Positions 53,528 through 62,430 of a stretch of 64,000 nt of DNA are shown here, piece after piece. How positions within the stretch are numbered: position 1 is the stretch's first letter; every line of letters begins with the position of its first letter. This DNA is from Sedimentibacter sp. MB35-C1 (GTDB lineage Bacteria > Bacillota > Clostridia > Tissierellales > Sedimentibacteraceae). Below the pieces are notes generated by a model. The model was not told the DNA's origin. It did not search any database and worked only from the letters and a program-made list of their open reading frames with translations. The translations under genes were made by a program, and so were the position numbers. The stretch spans positions 1,736,001 to 1,800,000 of the forward strand of contig NZ_CP133188.1 of the NCBI RefSeq assembly GCF_030913635.1. Reading direction: 5' to 3'.

Positions 53528-54828
53528 TGAATAATATATCTACAGGAGAGAGACTTAGTAATAAGAAAGATACGTCATGGATTGCGGATAACATAGTTAC
53601 GCTGATTTTTGTTGCATTTACCTTATTTGGTTTTCTAGTATCTGACGGTGTAACAGTAAATTACTTTCTTACTGAATTGTCTAGCAGGTTTTTTAGAAAT
53701 GCATTTCTTGTATTGTCGCTGATAATACCAGTTGTTGCAGGCCTTGGGCTTAACTTTGGTATTGTTGTAGGAGCAATGGCTGGACAGGTTGCCATAGCAA
53801 TTGTAAGATATTTTGAGCTGGGAGGATATTCCGGAATGGCTCTTACATTTTTGCTGGCATTACCTATTGCAGCATTGTTCGGATATTTTACGGGAGCTTT
53901 ATACAATAAAACCAGGGGCCAGGAAATGATTGCCAGCTTAATAGTAGGCTTTTTCGCAAATGGTATTTATCAATTTCTGTTTTTGTTCGTTGTGGGAGTT
54001 ATCATAAAAGTTCCTGATACACATCCAATGATTAAGCCTGACGGAGTAGGCATAAGAACAACGGTTGACCTTGTTAAGGTAGAAGAAGGCGGATTAAAAT
54101 ACGCACTTGACAGCATTATGGAAATACCATTTATGTGGGCTGTCCTGGTAGTAGCAGCTGCTATACTTGCTTTGCAAATTATAAGACTTGCAAGGAAAAA
54201 GAATACGGCAGTTTTCACTAAAAACAAAAAAATGATGACTATTTTAAATTCCGTTATATGTCTTGTGATTATAGCTATAAGCATCTTTGCTATAGCAACA
54301 GATTCCGGCCTGATGAAAGTAAGAAAAGTACCTGTTGTAATAGGTATTTTTATCATAGGTTTGTGTGTATTTAATGAATTGATATTAAGAACAAAACTTG
54401 GACAGGATTTCAGAAGTGTTGGTCAGAGTCAGCATATTGCGCAAGTTTCTGGTATAAATGTTGATCGGACAAGAATAATTGCAACAATTATGTCGACGGT
54501 TCTTGCAGCGTGGGGGCAGATTATGTACCTTCAGAACATGGGAACGTTGAACACATATGGAGCCCATACTCAAATAGGTATGTTTTCGGTTGCAGCACTT
54601 TTGGTAGGAGGTGCTTCAACTCAAAAAGCAAACATACGCCATGCCATACTTGGAACATTGCTATTTAACTCAATGTTTATCATGTCACCAGAAATAGGGT
54701 TGTCCTTATTTGGCAACGCACTTCTGGGAGAATATTTCAGAACATTTATGGTATACGGAGTAATAGGTCTTGCGCTTGGACTTCATGTTTGGAGAACAAA
54801 CAAGAAAGCGAAAGAATCACTAGAATAA
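53527..54828 (+). CDS. ABC permease 2 of DUF3798 importer
   Basis: 433 residues with about ten spans and the BPD_transp_2 landmarks SQHIAQVSGINVDRTRIIATIMSTVLAAW and SVAALLVGGASTQKANIRHAILG. It has a charged insertion around 185-240 between spans. It overlaps the first permease (TAATG) and ends the operon. Confidence 0.88.
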   Translation: MNNISTGERLSNKKDTSWIADNIVTLIFVAFTLFGFLVSDGVTVNYFLTELSSRFFRNAFLVLSLIIPVVAGLGLNFGIVVGAMAGQVAIAIVRYFELGGYSGMALTFLLALPIAALFGYFTGALYNKTRGQEMIASLIVGFFANGIYQFLFLFVVGVIIKVPDTHPMIKPDGVGIRTTVDLVKVEEGGLKYALDSIMEIPFMWAVLVVAAAILALQIIRLARKKNTAVFTKNKKMMTILNSVICLVIIAISIFAIATDSGLMKVRKVPVVIGIFIIGLCVFNELILRTKLGQDFRSVGQSQHIAQVSGINVDRTRIIATIMSTVLAAWGQIMYLQNMGTLNTYGAHTQIGMFSVAALLVGGASTQKANIRHAILGTLLFNSMFIMSPEIGLSLFGNALLGEYFRTFMVYGVIGLALGLHVWRTNKKAKESLE

Positions 54829-54849
54829 ATTTCTTATATCGCTAATTTT

Positions 54850-54886
54850 AACAGCTGCTTGTATAAGCAATACACGCAGCTGTTTT
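54850..54886 (+). terminator. Terminator of DUF3798 operon
   Basis: AACAGCTGC pairs with GCAGCTGTT, loop of 17, then TTATTTATTTTT. Confidence 0.8.
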
Positions 54887-54967
54887 ATTTATTTTTGATT
54901 TGTATTTTGCTTCTTGCGCAAAGAGCCCTTTTGGATTATAATCAAAACAATCGAAGCGGAGGAAAAT

Positions 54968-55990
54968 ATGAAAGAAAATATATTGATACTTGCAATAGAA
55001 TCATCATGTGATGAAACAGCTGCTTCTGTTATTAAAAATGGAAGAGATGTTTTATCAAACGTTATATCATCTCAGATAGATATACATAAGGAATTTGGAG
55101 GTGTTGTACCTGAGGTAGCCTCAAGAAAGCACATAGAAAATATAAACGGAGTTGTTGAAGAGGCCTTGAGAACTGCAGATGTAACAAAGGATCAGGTTGA
55201 TGCAATCGCTGTAACATATGGACCAGGGTTAGTGGGTGCACTGCTTGTGGGAGTAAACTTTGCAAAGGGGCTGTCCTACGCATTTAATAAACCTCTTATT
55301 GGGGTTAATCACATAGAAGGTCATATAAGTGCTAATTTTATTGAAGATAAAAACCTTGAACCTCCATTCATATGCCTGGTTGCATCAGGTGGCCACACAC
55401 ATCTCGTATATGTGAAAGATTACGGAAAGTATGAGATAATGGGGAAGACAAGAGATGATGCGGCAGGGGAGGCTTTTGACAAGATTGCCAGAGCAGTAGG
55501 TCTAGGATACCCTGGAGGTCCGTTGATAGATAAAGCTGCAAAGCAAGGCTGCAAGACGGCTATCAAATTTCCTAGAGTAATTATAGATGAAGATACTTTG
55601 GATTTTAGTTTCAGTGGATTAAAATCTTCAGTGCTGAATTATCTGCATAATAGTGAGCAAAGAAACGAAAAAATTGTTGTCGAAGATGTTGCGGCAAGTT
55701 TTCAGGAGGCAGTAGTAGAAGTCCTTGTTATGAAAACAATTAAAGCTGCCAAGCAAAAGAACTGCAAGACGATTGCACTTGCCGGAGGTGTTGCTTCAAA
55801 CTCACGCTTGAGAGAAATGCTTATGGAGAAATGCCAGGAAAATAATTATAAATTTACAAAACCATCACCTATTTTATGCACCGATAATGCAGCTATGATT
55901 GGATGCGCCGGATATTATAAATATTTAAATAAGCAGTTTTGCGATGCATCATTAAATGCGATACCTAATTTGGAGCTTGAAAACTTATAA
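54968..55990 (+). CDS. tsaD: tRNA threonylcarbamoyladenosine transferase TsaD
   Basis: 340 residues of the Kae1/TsaD ASKHA fold. The opening [12 protein letters not shown], the Fe/Zn-site HIEGH motif ([12 protein letters not shown]), [10 protein letters not shown] and [11 protein letters not shown] are hallmarks. With TsaB, TsaC and TsaE it makes t6A37 on ANN-decoding tRNAs. The ATG at 54968 has GCGGAGGA; an upstream in-frame ATG at 54914 does not. Confidence 0.95.
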   Translation: MKENILILAIESSCDETAASVIKNGRDVLSNVISSQIDIHKEFGGVVPEVASRKHIENINGVVEEALRTADVTKDQVDAIAVTYGPGLVGALLVGVNFAKGLSYAFNKPLIGVNHIEGHISANFIEDKNLEPPFICLVASGGHTHLVYVKDYGKYEIMGKTRDDAAGEAFDKIARAVGLGYPGGPLIDKAAKQGCKTAIKFPRVIIDEDTLDFSFSGLKSSVLNYLHNSEQRNEKIVVEDVAASFQEAVVEVLVMKTIKAAKQKNCKTIALAGGVASNSRLREMLMEKCQENNYKFTKPSPILCTDNAAMIGCAGYYKYLNKQFCDASLNAIPNLELENL

Positions 55991-56008
55991 ACAGATTAAG
56001 TGTAAAAA

Positions 56009-56042
56009 AGTATCAACAGCTGTGGATAAAGCTGTTGATACT
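56009..56042. repeat. Perfect 13-bp hairpin holding a DnaA box
   Basis: AGTATCAACAGCT pairs with AGCTGTTGATACT around an eight-base loop. TGTGGATAA at 56021-56029 is TTATCCACA on the minus strand, a perfect DnaA box. It lies after the tsaD stop. Confidence 0.6.
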
Positions 56043-56054
56043 GAAATACTAATG

Positions 56055-56099
56055 AAAAAGTTGTTCACAGTTCATTAACAACATGTGGACAACTTTTTT
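56055..56099. terminator. Bidirectional terminator with DnaA-box-like arms
   Basis: AAAAAGTTGTTCACA pairs with TGTGGACAACTTTTT (one G-U). It ends tsaD and also overlaps the ABC-F stop codon. Its arms hold TTGTTCACA (+) and TTGTCCACA (-), each close to the DnaA box. Confidence 0.75.
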
Positions 56100-58014
56100 A
56101 ATTTTCTAAAAGTTCCGTCCAATCTGTGTATAGAATGTCAAGTTCATTTTTATAAGTGTTTAATTTTTCATTTAAATCAATAATTAGAACTTTATCTTCA
56201 TATGTTGAAGGTTGGCATAATTCAAATTCAAGTTCATGAATTTTATTTTCATGCAATTGAATTTTTTCTTCTAGTTTTTGAATTGTCTTTTCTCTTTGTT
56301 GTCGGTCGCGTATATTTTCACGCTCTTTTTTCTTTTCAGCATTTAATTGTGTCTTTGTTTTTAAAACAGTTACTGACTCGTCAGTTTCCTCAAGCTCCGC
56401 TTTTTTTTGAATGTAGTAATCATAGTTGCCAAGATACTGGAAGGCGCTGTCTGATGACACATCATAAATTTTATCTGCAACTTTGTTAAGAAAATATCTG
56501 TCGTGGGATACAACAAGTACTGTTCCTTCATAGTTAACGAGTGCATCCTCTAAAATTTCCTTTGAGTCAATGTCCAGATGATTTGTGGGTTCATCCATCA
56601 GAAGAAAATTTGAGTTTGAAGTCATAAGCTTCAGCAGTGATAATCTGCTTTTTTCACCTCCGCTTAAGTCTCCGACTATTTTGTACATATCATCGCCGTT
56701 AAATAAAAATCTTGCCAGCATGCTGCGTATGTCATAATAGTTTAAATCAGGATTATAATCCCAGATCTCATCTATAACAGTACTTTCGCTGTCCAAATTA
56801 GTTTGTTCCTGATCATAATAGCCTATATTTACATTATGACCAATAGTTACATTACCCTCATAAGATTCAACTTTACCTGCTATTACTTTTAACAGAGTAG
56901 ATTTTCCGATACCATTCGGGCCAATTATTCCGACCTTTTCACCTTTGTATACGTTAATGTTGATATTGTTGAAAACTCTATGCTCTCCATAATTTACGGC
57001 TAAGCCTTCTGCTGCGAGAACGTCGGTTCCGCTTTTTATTCTTGTTGCGAACCGAAGCTTGACTTTTTTATTGTTCAGAGCCGGTTTGTCCATTTTTTTA
57101 ATTTTGTCCAGGGATTTTTGTCTGCTGAGTGCCTGTCTTATATTTCGTTTGCTTCCGTAAGCGTGAAGGCGCCGAATCATTTCCTCCTGCCTGTTTATTT
57201 CCTTTTCATACTCTTCATATTGCTTTGCCCGCTGTTCAAGCTCAATCTTCCTTTTTTTTATGAATTCCGTAAAGTTTCCGTCGTATTCTTTCAAATTCTT
57301 GTTTTCCATTAGAAAGATTCTACTTACTGTATTGTCCAAGAAATATCTGTCATGGGAAATAATTATTACAGCACCCTTAAAATCTTTTATATATTTCTCA
57401 AGCCAAGAAATTGCTTCGATGTCCAGGTGGTTTGTAGGTTCATCCAAAAGAAGTACATCTGCCTTTTCCAGCAGCAACTTAGCGAGCATAACTCTGCTTT
57501 TTTGTCCTCCGCTGAGCAAGTTGACAGGCTTGTCAAACTCGCTTTCAGAAAAACCTAAGCCCTTTAGTACACCCTTTATGTGACTTTTGAAAATATAGCC
57601 GTCCATTTCTTCAAATTTTTCGCTCATTTTTGCATATGTTTCCATGATTTGCTGAAGTTCCTCTGAATCATCGTTTTCAGTGTAGCTGCTTATTTTATGA
57701 GATAATTCATGGAGGTCTTGTTCAAGCTTGATTACATTTTGATATATGGTGAGCATTTCATTCATAATGCTGCGGTTGCTTTCTATATTTGTGTTTTGTT
57801 TTAAATAACCAATCTTTTTTCCTTTAGCTAGATATATTTCTCCGCTGTCAAAATCTGATTTTCCGGTCAATATATTGAATAAGGTAGTCTTACCTGCTCC
57901 ATTTAGTCCTATCAATCCAACTTTTTCGTTGTCATTAACTGTGAATGATATATTTTCAATAATATTATCAACAACGTAGGCTTTTGAAACATCATTGCAT
58001 GATAAAACAATCAT
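56098..58014 (-). CDS. ABC-F family ATPase (YdiF-like)
   Basis: 638 residues: two ABC domains without membrane spans. Domain 1 has Walker A GLNGAGKTT and LSGGQKSRVMLAKLL with VLLLDEPTNHLD; domain 2 has GPNGIGKST, LSGGEKSRL and LLMDEPTNHLD. Between them is a P-site tRNA-interaction linker of about 70 residues, and about 100 coiled residues form the C-terminus. ABC-F proteins act on the ribosome in translation or antibiotic protection. The start at 58014 follows GGAAAGGA. Confidence 0.88.
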   Translation of the reverse strand: MIVLSCNDVSKAYVVDNIIENISFTVNDNEKVGLIGLNGAGKTTLFNILTGKSDFDSGEIYLAKGKKIGYLKQNTNIESNRSIMNEMLTIYQNVIKLEQDLHELSHKISSYTENDDSEELQQIMETYAKMSEKFEEMDGYIFKSHIKGVLKGLGFSESEFDKPVNLLSGGQKSRVMLAKLLLEKADVLLLDEPTNHLDIEAISWLEKYIKDFKGAVIIISHDRYFLDNTVSRIFLMENKNLKEYDGNFTEFIKKRKIELEQRAKQYEEYEKEINRQEEMIRRLHAYGSKRNIRQALSRQKSLDKIKKMDKPALNNKKVKLRFATRIKSGTDVLAAEGLAVNYGEHRVFNNININVYKGEKVGIIGPNGIGKSTLLKVIAGKVESYEGNVTIGHNVNIGYYDQEQTNLDSESTVIDEIWDYNPDLNYYDIRSMLARFLFNGDDMYKIVGDLSGGEKSRLSLLKLMTSNSNFLLMDEPTNHLDIDSKEILEDALVNYEGTVLVVSHDRYFLNKVADKIYDVSSDSAFQYLGNYDYYIQKKAELEETDESVTVLKTKTQLNAEKKKERENIRDRQQREKTIQKLEEKIQLHENKIHELEFELCQPSTYEDKVLIIDLNEKLNTYKNELDILYTDWTELLEN

Positions 58015-58115
58015 AGTATTTTCCTTTCCGGTCATTATTGTATAAAGTCATATAATTATAACAGTTTTAATTTTATTTTTCAAATGTATTAAATTGATAC
58101 GGTTGAGCCAATTAA

Positions 58116-58505
58116 TCATTTGCTGACTATCATATTCATATTTTCTAATACGAGATTTAAATTATTTTTGAATATTATGACAATTTTGCTATCAAGGCGA
58201 TCGCCGTTGAAAATCATGCAATTTTTGCCATTCAAAGAAGAAATGATTTTATTCAATAATTCAGAATAATCGGTATCGAGTTCCTCTAATTTATTTTTTT
58301 CATAAGAATCAGAAATGCCTAGGATAAAATCGGTAGAAACATCAAAGTAATATGCCATTTTAACTATCAGATCGACACTCGGTCGCCTTTTGCCGCTTTC
58401 ATACAATGAAATTGACGATTCTGATACGTTCAGAGCTTTGCTCAGCTCTTTTGAAGTAAGATTATACTTGGTGCGAAGATAGCGGATTCGTTCGTCTATT
58501 TTCAT
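58116..58505 (-). CDS. XRE-family helix-turn-helix regulator
   Basis: 129 residues. Residues 1-65 form an HTH_3 domain with LTSKELSKALNVSESSISLYESG (in part) and ending VSTDFILGISD. The C-terminal 60 residues are helical and hydrophobic, probably dimerisation or ligand binding. It is divergent from the 158-residue orphan gene, and a palindrome lies between them. The start follows AAAGGAC. Confidence 0.8.
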   Translation of the reverse strand: MKIDERIRYLRTKYNLTSKELSKALNVSESSISLYESGKRRPSVDLIVKMAYYFDVSTDFILGISDSYEKNKLEELDTDYSELLNKIISSLNGKNCMIFNGDRLDSKIVIIFKNNLNLVLENMNMIVSK

Positions 58506-58569
58506 CTTTGTCAGTCCTTTTAATTATTATAATTATATTATAATGTAATTCGTGATAAAAAACTACAAA

Positions 58570-58588
58570 AATTTACAAAAAGTAAATT
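58570..58588. promoter_or_regulatory. Palindrome, candidate XRE operator
   Basis: AATTTAC (58570-58576), five A bases, GTAAATT (58582-58588), a perfect seven-base inverted repeat in the divergent gap, upstream of the -35 of the orphan gene. Confidence 0.45.
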
Positions 58589-58601
58589 ATTAATATAAAT
58601 A

Positions 58602-58630
58602 TTGACAACTGGCAAAGTAAAGAGTATTAT
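58602..58630 (+). promoter_or_regulatory. Promoter of the orphan gene
   Basis: TTGACA (58602-58607), 17 bases, TATTAT (58625-58630). Confidence 0.8.
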
Positions 58631-58668
58631 ATATTTGAAAACTACATTACATATTAAGGAGAATTGAT

Positions 58669-59145
58669 ATGCAAAGCAAGACTGTTGCTGTAGAATTCGA
58701 CATTGAAAATTATGTGGAAGTTGCAGACTTTTATGATCTCGTAAAAACAGGGGAGAATGCTCACTTGGTTGCTGCATTGACAGGGTGTATTGAAGGCATT
58801 ATCGTTCCCGGTAAAGAAAATTCTTTTTTTACAATTGCAGGACTCAGCAAAGTGAAATGCAGAGATAGCTATTTATTTCTTGATATCTACAGATTTGTTT
58901 CCAAAAACAGAAATATGTTCAACTACATAGTTGATTACTTTAATTTGTGGCATAATAATGAGTATAAAGTGTTTTCATATGATAAATATAATAAGAATGA
59001 TTTAATAAATAATTTTAATGAGCTTGCTTCGCTTTTAATTGAAGAAAGAAATATTGCTTCTCTTAAGAATAATGAAGCAGTAACTGAAGCTTATGATATT
59101 TTTAATAGGAGCTTGTCAGATTTATATATGAGCAGTTTAAAATAA
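58669..59145 (+). CDS. Orphan protein divergent from XRE regulator
   Basis: 158 residues, soluble by sequence, mixed alpha/beta, with no signal peptide. Segments FDIENYVEVADFYDLV and SLLIEERNIASL are helical; there is one cysteine at 40 and one at 64. I do not recognise a family. Own consensus promoter, AAGGAGA ribosome site and a terminator show that it is a real monocistronic gene. The divergent XRE regulator is its likely controller. Confidence 0.6.
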   Translation: MQSKTVAVEFDIENYVEVADFYDLVKTGENAHLVAALTGCIEGIIVPGKENSFFTIAGLSKVKCRDSYLFLDIYRFVSKNRNMFNYIVDYFNLWHNNEYKVFSYDKYNKNDLINNFNELASLLIEERNIASLKNNEAVTEAYDIFNRSLSDLYMSSLK

Positions 59146-59199
59146 ATTGTTTGACAAAATAATTTATTTAGTATAAATTAAAATAATATACTTTGTATA

Positions 59200-59223
59200 A
59201 AATCCTCATTATGAGGATTTTTT
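59200..59223 (+). terminator. Terminator
   Basis: AAATCCTC pairs with GAGGATTT around a five-base loop, then more T. Confidence 0.85.
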
Positions 59224-59321
59224 ATATACTTAATTTTTTGAAGTATGTTTGACATACAGATTACAGCAGATTAAATCTGATGTGACAAGATTTTAAACAT
59301 TGACACAAGGAGGAAAAACAC

Positions 59322-60260
59322 ATGCCGGTAATAATACCCTCAACACTTCCAGCTTACAACACTATGCACGAAGAAAACATATTTGTAATGAGCAGCGAAC
59401 GGGCAAAATCTCAGGATATAAGGCCTCTTGAAGTTGCCTTGGTAAATCTTATGCCTACAAAAATTGAAACAGAAACACAGTTTGTAAGGCTTTTATCAAA
59501 TTCACCCATACAGATAAATGTTGAATTTATTCACACATGTACACATAATACGAAAAATGCATCAGAAAGCCACATGAAGAGTTTTTATAAAAGTATTGAC
59601 GACATAAAAGATAAAAAATATGATGCTATGATTATAACAGGAGCACCAGTTGAGTTAATGGAGTTCGAAGAAGTGGATTATTGGAAAGAGCTTGAGAGAA
59701 TACTGGACTTTTCTTCTTTGAACGTTACATCCACAATGTTTATTTGCTGGAGTGCGCAGGCTGCGCTTCATTATTATTACGGACTTAATAAAAGAGTTCT
59801 TGACAAAAAGGTCTTTGGAGTGTTTGAACATGAGAAGAAACATGAAACATGCATGCTCCTGAACGGATTTGATGACATATTTTATGTTCCACATTCGAGA
59901 CATACAGAAGTGACAGCGGAAGATATAAAAAGCGTTGAAGAATTAATTATACTTGCAGAGTCGAAAGATGCCGGAGTACATATTGCAGTTACAGATGATT
60001 ATAGTAAAATATTTGTAATGGGACATTCAGAGTATGATCCTTTAACACTTAAAAAGGAATATGACAGAGATATAAGTCTTGGAAAGTACATAAATATTCC
60101 AATGAACTATTATCCTGAAAATGATCCGTCCCGCAAGCCGTTTGTCAAATGGAGAAGTCATGCAAATTTGTTGTTTAAAAATTGGATAAATATAATATAC
60201 CAAGAGACTCCATACGATATAAGGGAAGTCGGGAAAAAAAGAACTGATTGGTACCATTAG
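59322..60260 (+). CDS. metA: Homoserine O-acetyltransferase (MetA family)
   Basis: 312 residues. The catalytic triad occupies canonical positions: C142 in TMFICWSAQ, H235 and E237 in GHSEYD. Residue 111 is Glu (GAPVELMEF), where the succinyl-specific E. coli enzyme has Gly; Glu at 111 marks acetyl-CoA use in MetA homologues. It acylates homoserine for methionine synthesis. The start follows AAGGAGG. I see no SAM riboswitch in the 100 bases upstream. Confidence 0.92.
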   Translation: MPVIIPSTLPAYNTMHEENIFVMSSERAKSQDIRPLEVALVNLMPTKIETETQFVRLLSNSPIQINVEFIHTCTHNTKNASESHMKSFYKSIDDIKDKKYDAMIITGAPVELMEFEEVDYWKELERILDFSSLNVTSTMFICWSAQAALHYYYGLNKRVLDKKVFGVFEHEKKHETCMLLNGFDDIFYVPHSRHTEVTAEDIKSVEELIILAESKDAGVHIAVTDDYSKIFVMGHSEYDPLTLKKEYDRDISLGKYINIPMNYYPENDPSRKPFVKWRSHANLLFKNWINIIYQETPYDIREVGKKRTDWYH

Positions 60261-60296
60261 TTTATTGTTAGAATGTTGTATATAATGAAGAATAGC

Positions 60297-60328
60297 ATAC
60301 CATTATATTTAATGGTATCTTTTTTTTT
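60297..60328 (+). terminator. metA terminator
   Basis: ATACCATT-atattt-AATGGTAT then a run of nine T interrupted by one C at the start. Confidence 0.9.
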
Positions 60329-60396
60329 GAACTAAAATGTGATAAAATATTATGTGCTGCTTTGAGGCAGCTATAAATTGTGATTTTGGAGGAAAT

Positions 60397-61743
60397 ATGG
60401 GTAAATTATTTGGTACTGACGGAGTAAGGGGTATTGCAAATAAAGATTTGTCACCTGAACTGGCTTACAAACTTGGGCGAATAGGAGGCTTTTTTTTAAC
60501 ACAGGGTAAAAAGAGGCCAAAGATGGTTGTGGGAACAGATACAAGAATTTCAGGTGATATGCTCGTGGCAGCCTTGTCCTCAGGCTTAAATTCTGCCGGA
60601 GTGGATGTGTTATACCTGGGTATATTGCCGACACCAGCGGTAGCCCGCATGATAAAAGTTTTGGAAGCAGACGGTGGAGTTATGGTTACTGCTTCTCACA
60701 ATCCTGTTGAATATAACGGAATAAAATTTTTTAACGAACATGGCTTAAAACTTACTGATGAAATAGAAAATTCCATTGAAGAATACATACTTAACAATTT
60801 AGACATAGAATTTTTGCCTGTTGCGGGAGAGGTAGGAAGAATAATTCGAGTTGAAAATCCCTTAAGAAAATATACGGATTTTTTAAAACAAACTATTGAT
60901 ACTGACCTTACAGGGATAAAAGTTGCTGTTGACTGTGGCAACGGGGCAGTTTACAAGGCTGCACCAGAGCTGTTGAGAGAACTTGGAGCGCAGGTATATG
61001 TAATTCACAATGACCCTAACGGAATCAATATAAATGTAGAATGTGGTTCTACTAAGCCGGAAGAGGTTCAAAAGCTTGTTTTAGAGACTGGAGCGGACGT
61101 GGGACTGTCTTTTGACGGAGACGCAGACAGACTGATAGCTGCGGATGAAAACGGAAGTATTGTGGACGGAGATCATATACTGGCAATTTGCGGTTCTAAT
61201 ATGAAAGAATCAGGAAAGCTTAAAAGCAATACCATAATCGGAACCGTAATGACGAACATGGGGCTGGATATATGTCTTAAGGAAAAAGATATAAATATTA
61301 TAAAAACAAAAGTTGGGGACAGATATGTTCTGGAAGAGATGATTAAAGGAGGACACTCAATAGGAGGAGAGCAGTCTGGGCATATAATCTTTCTTGATCA
61401 TAATACTACTGGAGACGGACTTCTCACTGCAATTCAGCTTTTGAGCGTAATGAAGAAAAAGAATATGAAACTCTCCGAACTTGCATCTGTAATGGAGGTA
61501 ATGCCTCAGGTATTAGTAAACGCACGTGTATCAGAAGAAAAGAAAAAGTCATATACTGATGATGATATAATAAAAAGTAAAATAGAAGAAATTGAACGAC
61601 ATTTTCACGGCAATGGAAGGGTGCTCATAAGACCTTCTGGAACAGAGCCTCTTGTAAGAGTCATGATAGAAGGAGAGAGGCAGGAGGAGCTTGACAAATA
61701 CGCAAATGAGCTTGCGGTGTTAATAGAAGAAAGACTTAATTAA
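60397..61743 (+). CDS. glmM: Phosphoglucosamine mutase
   Basis: 448 residues. The four-domain phosphohexomutase layout is clear: an opening GTDGVRGIAN, the phosphoserine loop TASHNP with S100, the metal loop FDGDADRL, the sugar loop GGEQSGH, and a C-terminal RPSGTEPLVRVM. It converts glucosamine-6-P to glucosamine-1-P for peptidoglycan. The ATG at 60397 has TTGGAGGA. No glmS or cdaA is linked. Confidence 0.95.
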   Translation: MGKLFGTDGVRGIANKDLSPELAYKLGRIGGFFLTQGKKRPKMVVGTDTRISGDMLVAALSSGLNSAGVDVLYLGILPTPAVARMIKVLEADGGVMVTASHNPVEYNGIKFFNEHGLKLTDEIENSIEEYILNNLDIEFLPVAGEVGRIIRVENPLRKYTDFLKQTIDTDLTGIKVAVDCGNGAVYKAAPELLRELGAQVYVIHNDPNGININVECGSTKPEEVQKLVLETGADVGLSFDGDADRLIAADENGSIVDGDHILAICGSNMKESGKLKSNTIIGTVMTNMGLDICLKEKDINIIKTKVGDRYVLEEMIKGGHSIGGEQSGHIIFLDHNTTGDGLLTAIQLLSVMKKKNMKLSELASVMEVMPQVLVNARVSEEKKKSYTDDDIIKSKIEEIERHFHGNGRVLIRPSGTEPLVRVMIEGERQEELDKYANELAVLIEERLN

Positions 61744-61750
61744 GAATGAT

Positions 61751-61791
61751 AAAAAAGACAGAACAAACGAATCGTTGTTATGTCTTTTTTT
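61751..61791. terminator. Bidirectional terminator
   Basis: AAAAAAGACA pairs with TGTCTTTTTT. It ends glmM and the convergent RNA ligase-like gene. Confidence 0.85.
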
Positions 61792-61792
61792 A

Positions 61793-62293
61793 TTATCTCC
61801 CTATAGGGATCTGCATGTAAGGTACATAAATGAATCGCTCTCTTGGCTGGCGATATATTGTAACAGAATTTAAAATGTACTCGGAAAATTCAGGCAGTTT
61901 AACTTCTGCTCGCTTTCGTGCAATATCAATATCAATCTTTTTTTTCGGCCTTTCTTTTATGACAGTGAGATGAGGCGTGTAGTCTCTTGCTTCTTTTTTA
62001 AGCCCTAATGACTGGAAGAGATCATTATATAAGGATATAAGTTCCGGTGAATCAACGCTTACATATAACACCCTGCGTCCAAACTGTTCTAAGGAGCCCA
62101 GCTTAATATGAAATTTTTCTGTTTTCCTGCACACTTCAACTGTGTTTTTTATGAAAGAGTCATTATCAGGAAGCGATGGTGGCGGAACAATAGTTATATG
62201 TGGTTCCGTAGAAAAAAAACTAAATTCTGCTCGCAGCATTTCAATTTTATGTTTGTAATCTTTTGGAATAGGTATACCTATAAAATATTTCAT
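61793..62293 (-). CDS. 2'-5' RNA ligase / cyclic phosphodiesterase family (LigT-like)
   Basis: 166 residues with two HxT motifs of the 2H phosphoesterase fold: H32-I-T34 (PHITIVPPP) and H108-L-T110 (PHLTVIKE). The RNA 2',3'-cyclic phosphodiesterase activity is common in the family. The start follows AGAAAGGAT. The physiological RNA is unknown. Monocistronic. Confidence 0.85.
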   Translation of the reverse strand: MKYFIGIPIPKDYKHKIEMLRAEFSFFSTEPHITIVPPPSLPDNDSFIKNTVEVCRKTEKFHIKLGSLEQFGRRVLYVSVDSPELISLYNDLFQSLGLKKEARDYTPHLTVIKERPKKKIDIDIARKRAEVKLPEFSEYILNSVTIYRQPRERFIYVPYMQIPIGR

Positions 62294-62430
62294 GAATTAT
62301 CCTTTCTGAGTTGTTCTTTTTATATTATATTTTATATTTCAAATTATTCAAGTCTGTATTATAATAAATCAGAACCAAAAAACAGGGTATATTATATATA
62401 AATTATGAAGTAAGGAATTGAAAAGAAATC

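Noticed and set aside
59226-59321. SAM riboswitch before metA
   Set aside because: The gap is under 100 bases and lacks the conserved SAM-I core and terminator pair.
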